A stretch of DNA of 8,704 bases from AC-50 sp035640455 (GTDB lineage: Bacteria; Actinomycetota; Thermoleophilia; Gaiellales; Gaiellaceae): contig DASQWB010000039.1 of assembly GCA_035640455.1 (NCBI GenBank), forward strand, positions 1 to 8,704, written 5' to 3'. The first letter of the stretch is position 1. Each line of letters starts with the position of its first letter. This document shows, piece after piece, positions 1 to 5,513 of this stretch. Below the pieces are notes generated by a model, which saw only the letters and a list, made by a program, of their open reading frames with translations, was not told the origin of the DNA and ran no database searches. Position numbers and translations under genes: made by a program.

Positions 1-1347
1 GTCGTCGCCGTCGACGACGAAGACGCGGCAGTTGTGGTAGTCGATCAGCGAGCGCAGCTCGTTCGCGATCACCATCCCGATCTCGCGCACGTCGTTCAGG
101 CGGTTGAGCTTGCCGCTCAGGCTCTGGAGCATCTTCAGGTGCGCGATCGAGCGGACGTCGCGCGAGCCGGACGGGGCGTCGGGCCGCTCGACCGCACCTT
201 CGCCGAAGGCAACGATCTGGTTCTTGCCGCGCGCCTTCGCGGTCATCATCGCCGCCTCGGCGCAGGCGACGAGTTCGCGCGGGTTCATCGCGTGCTCGGG
301 GCCGTGGGCGAGCCCGACGGAGATCGTGATCCGGCCGGCGCCCTCGAACTCGAAGGTCGAGAGCGCCTCGGTGACGCGCTCGGCGAGCCCGTGGGCGAGC
401 TCCTCGTCGCAGGCGGGGAGGATGATCCCGAACTCCTCGCCGCCGAGGCGGCAGACGACGTCCGATTCGCGCACCGTGCCGCGGAGCGTCCCCGCGAGGC
501 TCCGCAGCACCTCGTCGCCGGTGCCGTGGCCGTAGACGTCGTTCACGCGCTTGAAGTCGTCGATGTCGAGCATCAGGAGGGCAACCGACTCGTGCGCGCG
601 GCTCGCCCGCTTCAGCTCCTCGCGGAGCCGCTCGTGGAAGGCGCGGTGGTTGTAGAGGCCGGTGAGCGAGTCGGTCTGCGCCTGGTGCTCGAGCCGGGCG
701 CGGATCTGGGCGTTGTCGAGCGCGAGCGCGGCCGCGTCGCCGAAGCGCTTCGCGACCTCGAACTCGTCCTCGCTGAAGGTCGCGCTCTCCCCGAGCCGGT
801 AGAGGTTCAGCGAGCCCTTGATCGCGTCGCGGGCGATGAGCGGGATGCACATCAGGGCCTCGGCCTCGTCCGGCGGCGTCCCGGGCACGGGCTTCATCCG
901 CGGGTCGAGGTGCGCCTGATTCGTGAGCACGGCCTCGCGGTGCTCGGCCGCCCAGCCGGTGATGCCCTCGCCGATCCGGATGTTGGCGTTCAGGATCTTC
1001 TCCGCCCATTGGTCGCGGGCGAGCACGGGCACGAGCTCGGCCGGGCGCTCGCTCGCCTCGTAGATCGTCAGCGTGTCGTACGGGATGAGCTCGGTGAGCG
1101 TGTCGGCGATGCGCTCGAGGAGCGCGTCGAGGCTTTGCTCGGCCAGGATGTCGTGGAAGACGTCGGCGAGCCGCCGGTACGAGCCCAGGAGTCCTTCGAG
1201 CCGGAGGTCCGGGCTCTGGCCGTCGGTCTCCGCAACCGCAAGGAGGCGGAGGGGATTCGCGCCGGCCGTGTCGTCGTGTGTCGCCGCAGATTCGCTCACA
1301 GTCCGAAGCACGCGCTGTCGAAGAACTCCCCCGAGCCTTCGAAGCAT
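1..1347 (-). CDS. GAF-GGDEF diguanylate cyclase, soluble (C-terminus off the left edge)
   Basis: Probable diguanylate cyclase making c-di-GMP from two GTP in the cytoplasm. The frame is open from ATG 1347 to base 1, giving 449 residues without a stop. Residues 1-50 look unstructured. Residues about 68-212 form a GAF domain (landmarks IRIGEGITGWAAEH and LMCIPL). Residues about 225-382 are the GGDEF domain: DSLTGLYNHRAF, the metal/GTP segment DIDDFKRVND (261-270), the active-site loop GGEEF (302-306), and an RxxD inhibition site RESD (293-296) five residues before it. Around residue 400 a second GAF domain seems to begin (LKMLQSLSGKLN, then DYHNCRVFVVDG) and is cut by the window edge. No membrane segment is seen, so the input is probably an intracellular ligand or redox signal. 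Start choice: ATG 1347 is the first ATG before the GAF domain, but no clear Shine-Dalgarno precedes it; GTG at 1311 or 1299 would also leave the domains intact. It diverges from the uracil-DNA glycosylase gene at 1435. Confidence 0.93.
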   Translation of the reverse strand, partial: MLRRLGGVLRQRVLRTVSESAATHDDTAGANPLRLLAVAETDGQSPDLRLEGLLGSYRRLADVFHDILAEQSLDALLERIADTLTELIPYDTLTIYEASERPAELVPVLARDQWAEKILNANIRIGEGITGWAAEHREAVLTNQAHLDPRMKPVPGTPPDEAEALMCIPLIARDAIKGSLNLYRLGESATFSEDEFEVAKRFGDAAALALDNAQIRARLEHQAQTDSLTGLYNHRAFHERLREELKRASRAHESVALLMLDIDDFKRVNDVYGHGTGDEVLRSLAGTLRGTVRESDVVCRLGGEEFGIILPACDEELAHGLAERVTEALSTFEFEGAGRITISVGLAHGPEHAMNPRELVACAEAAMMTAKARGKNQIVAFGEGAVERPDAPSGSRDVRSIAHLKMLQSLSGKLNRLNDVREIGMVIANELRSLIDYHNCRVFVVDGDD

Positions 1348-1351
1348 CGTT

Positions 1352-1411
1352 GGCCCGGCAAGCCCTCGTATCCCCCGAAAGGATGGTGTTGTCAGACGTG
1401 TTTGCCGGGCC
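1352..1411. promoter_or_regulatory. Perfect 10-bp inverted repeat in the divergent intergenic region
   Basis: GGCCCGGCAA at 1352-1361 is matched exactly by its reverse complement TTGCCGGGCC at 1402-1411, with 40 bp between the arms (about 50 bp centre to centre). The repeat fills most of the 87-bp gap between the divergent cyclase (start 1347) and glycosylase (start 1435). The left arm lies 4 bp ahead of the cyclase start codon, where a Shine-Dalgarno would be expected, and the right arm lies 23 bp ahead of the glycosylase start. The layout suggests paired binding sites for one regulator or a long hairpin; this is inference, and GC-rich sequence can give such repeats by chance. Confidence 0.4.
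1367..1395 (-). promoter_or_regulatory. Candidate promoter for the GAF-GGDEF gene
   Basis: On the minus strand CTGACA (1395 down to 1390, five of six matches to the -35 consensus) is followed after 17 bp by GATACG (1372 down to 1367, only three of six matches to the -10 consensus). Transcription would start near 1360, inside the left arm of the 1352-1411 repeat, giving a leader of about 13 nt. The same bases read on the plus strand include TTGTCA (1389-1394), but no good -10 follows at the right distance for the glycosylase gene. The weak -10 keeps confidence low. Confidence 0.25.
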
Positions 1412-1434
1412 GCGCGGCGAGTGATATCCAAGGC

Positions 1435-2082
1435 GTGCCGGCCGGAGGCGAGACCGAATCGGCAGCCGCTTACGTTCCGGAGCGACCGACGCTGGATCGC
1501 CTCCGTGAGGCGGCGGCGGGCTGCCGCGGCTGCCACCTCTGGGAGCGCGCCACCCAAACCGTGTTCGGCGAGGGGGCGCGTGCCGCCGAGGTCATGTTCA
1601 TCGGCGAGCAGCCGGGCGACCAGGAGGACCTCGCGGGCAAGCCGTTCGTCGGCCCCGCCGGCCGGATCCTCGACCAGGCCCTCGAGGAGGCGGGGATCGA
1701 CCGGCGGCAGACGTACGTCACGAACGTCGTCAAGCACTTCAAGTGGCAGCCGCGCGGCAAGCGCCGGATCCACCAGAAGCCGAACTGGGCGGAGATGGCG
1801 GCCTGCCGGCCGTGGCTCGAGGCCGAGCTCGACCTCGTCGGGCCGGACGTCGTCGTCTGCCTCGGCGCAACCGCGGCGCAGGCGCTGATCGGCCGCGACT
1901 TCCGCGTCAGCCGCCAGCGCGGCGAGCTCGTCGACTCACCGCTCGCGCGCTATGTGCTCGCAACGGTGCACCCCTCGTCGATCCTTCGCCAACGCGACGA
2001 CGCCTCGCGGGAGGCGGAGTACGCCGCGTTCGTGGAAGACCTGCGCGTCGTGCCGCCGCTCCTGAACGGAGCCGGGGCCTAG
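1435..2082 (+). CDS. udgX: UdgX-type uracil-DNA glycosylase (Fe-S, uracil-DNA crosslinking class)
   Basis: A 215-residue family-4-like uracil-DNA glycosylase that would remove uracil from DNA in the cytoplasm. Visible features: a C-x2-C pair (C30, C33) and C124 as Fe-S ligands; motif 1 GEQPGDQED (57-65) followed by GKPFVGPAGRILD; a KRRIH loop (109-113); motif 2 HPSS (179-182). In ordinary family-4 enzymes the segment after TNVVK carries a cysteine and a short loop; here it is TNVVKHFKW, with H101, followed by the GKRRIH insertion. GEQPG plus KRRIH are the hallmarks of UdgX, first characterised in Mycobacterium smegmatis, where the loop histidine (here H113) becomes covalently joined to the abasic site after uracil excision. 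Start: GTG 1435 is the first ATG/GTG in a sensible place and gives the usual family length. AAGG lies only 1 nt before it, so the binding site is poor; a leaderless start or TTG 1402 are alternatives. The longer open frame upstream of 1435 is the antisense shadow of the cyclase. Family call strong; biochemical activity inferred. Confidence 0.93.
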   Translation: MPAGGETESAAAYVPERPTLDRLREAAAGCRGCHLWERATQTVFGEGARAAEVMFIGEQPGDQEDLAGKPFVGPAGRILDQALEEAGIDRRQTYVTNVVKHFKWQPRGKRRIHQKPNWAEMAACRPWLEAELDLVGPDVVVCLGATAAQALIGRDFRVSRQRGELVDSPLARYVLATVHPSSILRQRDDASREAEYAAFVEDLRVVPPLLNGAGA

Positions 2083-2132
2083 TAGCGCGGATCTGTGAAC
2101 TCGGCGGGTCGACCGGTCGTTTCAGACGGACA

Positions 2133-2148
2133 CGCAGGCAAGCCTGCG
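2133..2148. terminator. Small hairpin between convergent genes, possible terminator
   Basis: CGCAGGCAAGCCTGCG is a perfect inverted repeat with a 6-bp stem and CAAG loop (or 7 bp with a 2-nt loop). It lies in the 96-bp gap between the end of the glycosylase gene (2082) and the end of the convergent 103-residue gene (2179). Neither strand shows a good T-run after the stem, so an intrinsic terminator is only a possibility. Nearby 2107-2119 holds two short overlapping palindromes (GGTCGACC and CGACCGGTCG). Confidence 0.3.
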
Positions 2149-2178
2149 AGTCCTGATAGCGGCGCCCCAAGCAGCGCC

Positions 2179-2490
2179 TTAATCTCCCCAGTCGAAGTCG
2201 CGGGAACGGCTCCAGAGCCCGCTGTCGAGCTCGGAGGCCTGGTGCTCCATCGTGTCCTCGCCCGGCCACGCGGGGACGTGCGCCTCGACCGCCGGGGCCG
2301 TCTCCTCGCCGTCCATCGTCTCCTCGAGGCGAGCCTGCTCCTCCGTCTTGAAGAGCGGGTGGTTGTGGAACGGGTCGTCGTCCTTGTAGCGGCCGAGCGG
2401 CATCGACGGCTCGAGACGGGCGTTCCGCTCCTTCAGCTCGAGGTGATCCTGGATGACGCGCGCGAAGAGGGACGGTGTCTCAACGGGCAT
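2179..2490 (-). CDS. Hypothetical acidic protein, 103 residues
   Basis: I do not recognise a named family. The protein is hydrophilic and acidic, with no membrane segment or signal peptide. Residues about 8-28 (FARVIQDHLELKERNARLE) look like one amphipathic helix; then comes a His/Asp/Phe-rich stretch DDDPFHNHPLFKTEEQARLE (38-57), a low-complexity acidic linker, and an aromatic/acidic C-terminus ending SRDFDWGD. Coding status is supported by a very strong Shine-Dalgarno, GGAGGAAGG at 2500-2492, just before ATG 2490, and by a composition unlike that of a chance reading of GC-rich DNA. It lies 77 bp downstream of the membrane cyclase on the same strand and could share its transcript, but a candidate promoter lies in the gap, so it may be expressed separately. 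The DxHNHP segment could bind metal; this is a guess. Confidence 0.8.
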   Translation of the reverse strand: MPVETPSLFARVIQDHLELKERNARLEPSMPLGRYKDDDPFHNHPLFKTEEQARLEETMDGEETAPAVEAHVPAWPGEDTMEHQASELDSGLWSRSRDFDWGD

Positions 2491-2491
2491 A

Positions 2492-2538
2492 CCTTCCTCC
2501 GTTGGTCGGGGGCCGGAAGGACTTGGCGCCGGATTCTA
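2492..2538 (-). promoter_or_regulatory. Candidate -10 element and strong RBS for the 103-residue gene
   Basis: On the minus strand TAGAAT (2538 down to 2533) matches the -10 consensus at five of six positions and sits about 42 bp before ATG 2490. A convincing -35 is not visible at the usual distance (the region reads TCCACAATT), which is common in actinobacterial promoters. The Shine-Dalgarno GGAGGAAGG (2500 down to 2492) has good spacing to the ATG. The ribosome binding site is certain enough to fix the start; the promoter is tentative. Confidence 0.4.
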
Positions 2539-2567
2539 GAGTGTTCTGCGGGAATTGTGGACAGAGG

Positions 2568-4337
2568 CTACGACGGCGACGCGGCTCGCGTGGCCCGCTC
2601 GACGCGGTCCTTGCCGTTCCGCTTCGCCTCGTAGAGCGCCCGGTCGGCCTGCGCGACGAGCTCGTCGGGCGACGGCGCGTCGGGGAAGGAGGCGACGCCG
2701 AAGCTCGAGGTCACGAGGAGCGGCGTCCCGTCGGGGCCGACGAGCACGCGGTCGCGCAGGGTCTCGCGCACGCGCTCGGCGAGCTGCTCCGCACCGTCCG
2801 TGTCGGTGCCCGGCAGGACGAGCAGGAACTCCTCGCCGCCCCAGCGGCACACGAGGTCGACGTCGCGGACCGTGTCCCGCAGCACGTCGGCGAACTCGCG
2901 CAGCGCGATGTCGCCGGCCGGATGGCCGTGGCGGTCGTTCACGTCCTTGAAGCCGTCGAGGTCGGCCAGCACGAGCCCGACCGGGCCGCCGAAGCGCTGC
3001 GCCCGGGCGACCTCGACCGTGAGCACCTCCTCGCCGTGGCGCCGGTTCGCGAGCCCGGTCAGGCCGTCGACGAGGGCCTGGCGCTCGACGATCCGGTGCA
3101 GGCGCTCGTTGTCGAGCGCGACCACGGCGTGCGCGACGAGCGTGGCCGCGGTCATCCGCTCCTCCTCGTCGAAGCGCTCGGCGAAGAGCGTCAGCGTGCC
3201 GAAGCTCGAGCGGCCGGCCGCGAGCGGAAGCTCGAGCAGCTCGTGCTCGGGGTCCGGCGAGCCGATCCGGGCGACCTCGCCGCTCGGGCCGACGAGCATT
3301 CCGCCCGAGGCGCGGGTCGCCTCGACGGCGGTTTCGACGACCACGCGCAACAGCTGGTTCGGGTCGTGCGTCGCGGCGAGCGCCTCACCGAAGCGCGAGA
3401 AGGCGTCGCGCAGACGCGCCCGCTCGGCCTCGAGCTCCTCTAGGCGCGCCTCGAGCTCGGCGGCCATCTCGTTGAACGAGCGGCCGAGGACGGCGAGCTC
3501 GTCGCGGCCGCGCACACGCACGCGCTCGTAGAGGCGGCCACGCGCGATCGCCCGGGCCGCGGCCGAGAGCTCGGACACCGTTCGGACGATCGTCCGACCC
3601 TCGAAATACGCGACGGCGGCGACGAGCCCGAGCAGCGCGATGAGCGCAAGCAGGAGGCGGTGCTCGACGGCGTCCGACGCGGCGTCGATCTTCGACTGGA
3701 GGCTGAGGACGGCGAAGGTCGACGACGGGCTCTCGCGCAGGTTGCCGGCGACCAAGGCGCGGTAGCGGACGTGCCCGATCTCGACGGTCCTCATCACTCC
3801 GGGCGGCGCCACCACGCGGCCGCGGAGATCGGCGGGCCCGGCGACGATCCGACCGCCTCGGAGCAGGACGATCGCATCGCTCGACTGCAAGCCGGAGCGC
3901 GTGCGGAGCTGCTCGAGAAAGGACGAGCCGAGCGGCACCCACGCGATCACCGTGCCGACGAGCCCGCGGCGGCCGACGACGTCGGCGCGGCGCTCGGCCA
4001 CACGTGCAGGCTCGGAGCCGACGCGGACGCCGCCCCGCGCCTCGACGACGATGTTCGCCGAGCTGCGGACGATGCGCTCGAGCGCGGGCTTGTCGTGCGC
4101 CGCGAGGGCACGCTGGAAGGATGGGCTCCGCGCGAGCGCCCGTGCCGACGCGTCGGCCGCAGCGAGCCGCTCCTCGTAGGCGGCGAGCGCGGCCCGCAGG
4201 CCGGCCTGGAGCCGTGCGTCGACGAGCCTCGTCTCGCTTCGCTTCGCCACCGCTGCGAATCCGGAGAACGCGGCCGCGAGCGGCAGCAGCGAGAGCAGGA
4301 GGAAGTACAGCACCAGCTTCAGCCTGAAGCTGGTCAT
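2568..4337 (-). CDS. Membrane-bound sensor diguanylate cyclase (TM-sensor-TM-HAMP-GAF-like-GGDEF)
   Basis: A 589-residue transmembrane diguanylate cyclase. Order of parts: first membrane helix about 7-30 (LVLYFLLLSLLPLAAAF); an extracytoplasmic region about 31-226 of Cache-like character (VGTVIAWVPLGSSFLEQL, DAIVLLRGGRIVAGP); second helix about 227-245; HAMP linker 247-300 with the conserved DELAVLGRSFNEMAAEL; a coiled-coil and short GAF-like region 300-412; GGDEF domain 420-580. Catalytic features are intact: DLDGFKDVND (459-468), GGEEF (500-504) and an RxxD inhibition site RDVD (491-494). It should sense something outside the membrane and set c-di-GMP levels, with product feedback. Start: ATG 4337 has AAGGG about 7 nt upstream and begins with a normal signal anchor; the longer frame from ATG 4421 would add 28 unlikely residues and run into the divergent gene. 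The sensor ligand cannot be told from sequence. It diverges from the gene at 4412 and is followed by the 103-residue gene on the same strand. Confidence 0.94.
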   Translation of the reverse strand: MTSFRLKLVLYFLLLSLLPLAAAFSGFAAVAKRSETRLVDARLQAGLRAALAAYEERLAAADASARALARSPSFQRALAAHDKPALERIVRSSANIVVEARGGVRVGSEPARVAERRADVVGRRGLVGTVIAWVPLGSSFLEQLRTRSGLQSSDAIVLLRGGRIVAGPADLRGRVVAPPGVMRTVEIGHVRYRALVAGNLRESPSSTFAVLSLQSKIDAASDAVEHRLLLALIALLGLVAAVAYFEGRTIVRTVSELSAAARAIARGRLYERVRVRGRDELAVLGRSFNEMAAELEARLEELEAERARLRDAFSRFGEALAATHDPNQLLRVVVETAVEATRASGGMLVGPSGEVARIGSPDPEHELLELPLAAGRSSFGTLTLFAERFDEEERMTAATLVAHAVVALDNERLHRIVERQALVDGLTGLANRRHGEEVLTVEVARAQRFGGPVGLVLADLDGFKDVNDRHGHPAGDIALREFADVLRDTVRDVDLVCRWGGEEFLLVLPGTDTDGAEQLAERVRETLRDRVLVGPDGTPLLVTSSFGVASFPDAPSPDELVAQADRALYEAKRNGKDRVERATRAASPS

Positions 4338-4359
4338 CGATTGCCCTTCAAGGCTCGGT

Positions 4360-4404
4360 CCCCCTCTGCCGATGACACTCGCAAGAGGTGTCGGCAGAAG
4401 GGGG
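4360..4404. promoter_or_regulatory. Strong imperfect dyad between divergent genes, covering the plus-strand Shine-Dalgarno
   Basis: The left arm 4360-4379 (CCCCCTCTGCCGATGACACT) and right arm 4386-4404 (AGGTGTCGGCAGAAGGGGG) are near-complementary: CCCCC with GGGGG, CTGCCG with CGGCAG, ACAC with GTGT, closed by a possible GCAA tetraloop (4381-4384), with a few bulges. The arms lie between the divergent starts at 4337 and 4412. In plus-strand RNA the right arm includes AAGGGGG, the ribosome binding site for ATG 4412, so folding would hide it. It could equally be a DNA operator serving both genes. Confidence 0.45.
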
Positions 4405-4411
4405 CTAGAGC

Positions 4412-5236
4412 ATGAGGGCAAGCTGGTCGCAGATCGTCACAGCGATCTTGGCGGCGGCTGTGCTTGCGGCAGCAGTGGGACTACCGGGGACGTTGGTGGG
4501 GCGGAAAGCCGAGCGCGCGGTGCATATCCCCGCACCGCCTGCCGTGACGCGGACCGTCGTCCCCGCGACGGCCGAGCCGGCCCTCACGTCGGAGCGCTCG
4601 CCTCGTTCGCCCGCTCCGAATGCGCCTCGCGCCGCGCTCGTGTCCGTGACGGCGCGCGTAGCCGCTCAACCACTCGCCGTGGCTCCTCCGGCCGTGGCCG
4701 CTCCGGCGCCGACGCCTGCGCCGCCGGCCGCCAGGCCCGAGCCTGAACCTGCACCGGCGCCTGCTCCTGCTCCGAGCCCGCCCCCGCCTCCGGCGGCGCC
4801 GCCCGCGCCACCTCCCCCGCCCTCGACTGCCGCGCCGGCGCCGAGCGGCCGAAGCCCGGCCGCGCAGCCGTCGGCGCCGGCGAAGCCGAAGCCTCGTGCT
4901 CAGACGCCTCCGAGTACCCCCACGCACGCGCCCGCCTCGAAGCCGGGCAACGGCTACGGCGACCGTAACCATTCGCACTCGGGGCCTCCCGGCCAGAACA
5001 AGGAGAAGCCGCACGGCGGCGCGCCCCCGGCCGCCCAGCCGTCGGCTCCGCCTACCCCGCCGAATCCGCCCCCCTCCACGCCGCGCGCCTCGCAGGATGC
5101 TCCTCCCGCTCCGCCGCAGGCGGACGCCTCGTCGACACCTCCGGACGAGCACGGGAACGGCGGCGGGAACGACAGGGGCAAGGGTGGGAACAGCGGCGGG
5201 AGCGGAAACGGCAACGGCCGCGGCAAGGGCCGCTAG
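4412..5236 (+). CDS. Pro/Ala-rich low-complexity protein, secreted or membrane-anchored
   Basis: A 274-residue protein of unknown function. The N-terminus (MRASWSQIV, then an Ala/Val/Leu-rich helix about 8-29) is a signal peptide or uncleaved signal anchor. Residues 38-175 are dominated by Pro and Ala, with (AP)n and poly-Pro runs (PAPAPAPAPSPPPPP about 113-127), an extended structure suited to spanning the cell wall. Residues 178-201 form a non-repetitive island rich in Gly, Asn and His (GNGYGDRNHSHSGPPG). A second Pro-rich stretch follows, and residues 247-274 are a Gly/Asn/Lys/Arg-rich tail. No sortase LPxTG motif, enzyme domain or lipobox cysteine is visible. ATG 4412 is preceded by AAGGGGG at good spacing. 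The opposite strand also has open frames here, but they are Arg-rich products of the repetitive composition. A structural or cell-wall role is inference only. Confidence 0.75.
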   Translation: MRASWSQIVTAILAAAVLAAAVGLPGTLVGRKAERAVHIPAPPAVTRTVVPATAEPALTSERSPRSPAPNAPRAALVSVTARVAAQPLAVAPPAVAAPAPTPAPPAARPEPEPAPAPAPAPSPPPPPAAPPAPPPPPSTAAPAPSGRSPAAQPSAPAKPKPRAQTPPSTPTHAPASKPGNGYGDRNHSHSGPPGQNKEKPHGGAPPAAQPSAPPTPPNPPPSTPRASQDAPPAPPQADASSTPPDEHGNGGGNDRGKGGNSGGSGNGNGRGKGR

Positions 5237-5244
5237 CGCGGCTC
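5227..5244 (+). terminator. Small hairpin over the stop codon of the Pro-rich gene
   Basis: GGGCCGC (5227-5233) pairs with GCGGCTC (5238-5244), one pair being G-U, around a TAGC loop that contains the stop codon at 5234-5236. It has no T-run and may just reflect GC-rich sequence; it could weaken read-through into the small gene at 5276. Confidence 0.2.
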
Positions 5245-5275
5245 ACCGAGTGGCCGCGTGTGCGAGTATGCGGAC

Positions 5276-5461
5276 ATGCCCCGTCCCTTCCGCCTCGTCA
5301 CCCGCCGCGCCGGCCCGTTCGGCCTCGCGCTGACCGCCTTCGACCTCTGGCGCCGGATCCCGAAGCGCCAGCGGCGGCAGATCATCCAGGCGACGCGCAA
5401 GCACGGCCCGCGCGTCGCCCGGCACTTGATCGAGCGCCGCCGCCTCGCCCGCCGCCCGTAG
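5276..5461 (+). CDS. Small, highly basic hypothetical protein, 61 residues
   Basis: Function unknown. The protein has 17 Arg, 2 Lys and only 2 acidic residues (D23, E53), so it is extremely basic. A mildly hydrophobic stretch GPFGLALTAFDLW (13-25) is followed by RRIPKRQRRQIIQATRKHG (26-44) and RVARHLIERRRLARR (46-60), both probably amphipathic helices. A nucleic-acid-binding or membrane-surface role is plausible but unproven. ATG 5276 is preferred over the in-frame GTG 5258, since it begins the regular sequence; neither has a strong Shine-Dalgarno. It follows the Pro-rich gene by 39 bp on the same strand and converges on sucA, with a hairpin directly after its stop codon. Regular helix-like composition supports it as a gene, but arginine richness is also typical of shadow frames in such DNA. 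Confidence 0.6.
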   Translation: MPRPFRLVTRRAGPFGLALTAFDLWRRIPKRQRRQIIQATRKHGPRVARHLIERRRLARRP

Positions 5462-5463
5462 CC

Positions 5464-5480
5464 GCCGGGTCGGTCCCGGC
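5464..5480. terminator. Hairpin after the small basic gene, possible shared terminator
   Basis: GCCGGG (5464-5469) pairs perfectly with CCCGGC (5475-5480) around a 5-nt loop, starting 3 nt after the stop codon of the small gene and lying just past the end of sucA on the other strand. A second short stem, GCGGC/GCCGC at 5498-5502 and 5507-5511, lies closer to the sucA stop. Neither has a T-run, so efficient intrinsic termination is uncertain, but the position between convergent genes fits. Confidence 0.4.
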
Positions 5481-5513
5481 CGCATCCCGAGCCCCGAGCG
5501 GCGACGGCCGCGG

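Noticed and set aside
1..18. Near-palindromic GTCGTCGCCGTCGACGAC at the window start
   Set aside because: It is in the coding frame of the cyclase (Val-Asp-Gly-Asp-Asp codons), so codon repetition explains it.
34..1434. Plus-strand open frame continuous with the udgX frame, which would make a 682-residue protein
   Set aside because: It lies antisense to the clear GAF-GGDEF gene and its translation is repetitive Val/Arg/Asp/Glu-rich sequence without domains. Only the part from 1435 onwards matches a family.
2475..3443. Plus-strand 322-residue open frame opposite the membrane cyclase
   Set aside because: Antisense to the GGDEF and GAF-like coding region; low-complexity charged translation with no motifs.
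4338..4421. N-terminal extension of the membrane cyclase to ATG 4421
   Set aside because: It would overlap the divergent gene start at 4412 and put 28 polar residues before a normal signal anchor; ATG 4337 has its own AAGGG site.
4680..4850. Short tandem-like repeats such as repeated GCGCCGGC/GCTCCTGC units
   Set aside because: They are codon-level repeats of Pro-Ala in the low-complexity protein, irregular in period, and not a CRISPR or intergenic repeat array.
4481..5152. Minus-strand Arg-rich 223-residue open frame opposite the Pro-rich gene
   Set aside because: Poly-Arg and Gly product of reading Pro/Ala codons backwards. The plus-strand gene has a good Shine-Dalgarno and an N-terminal signal segment, which this lacks.
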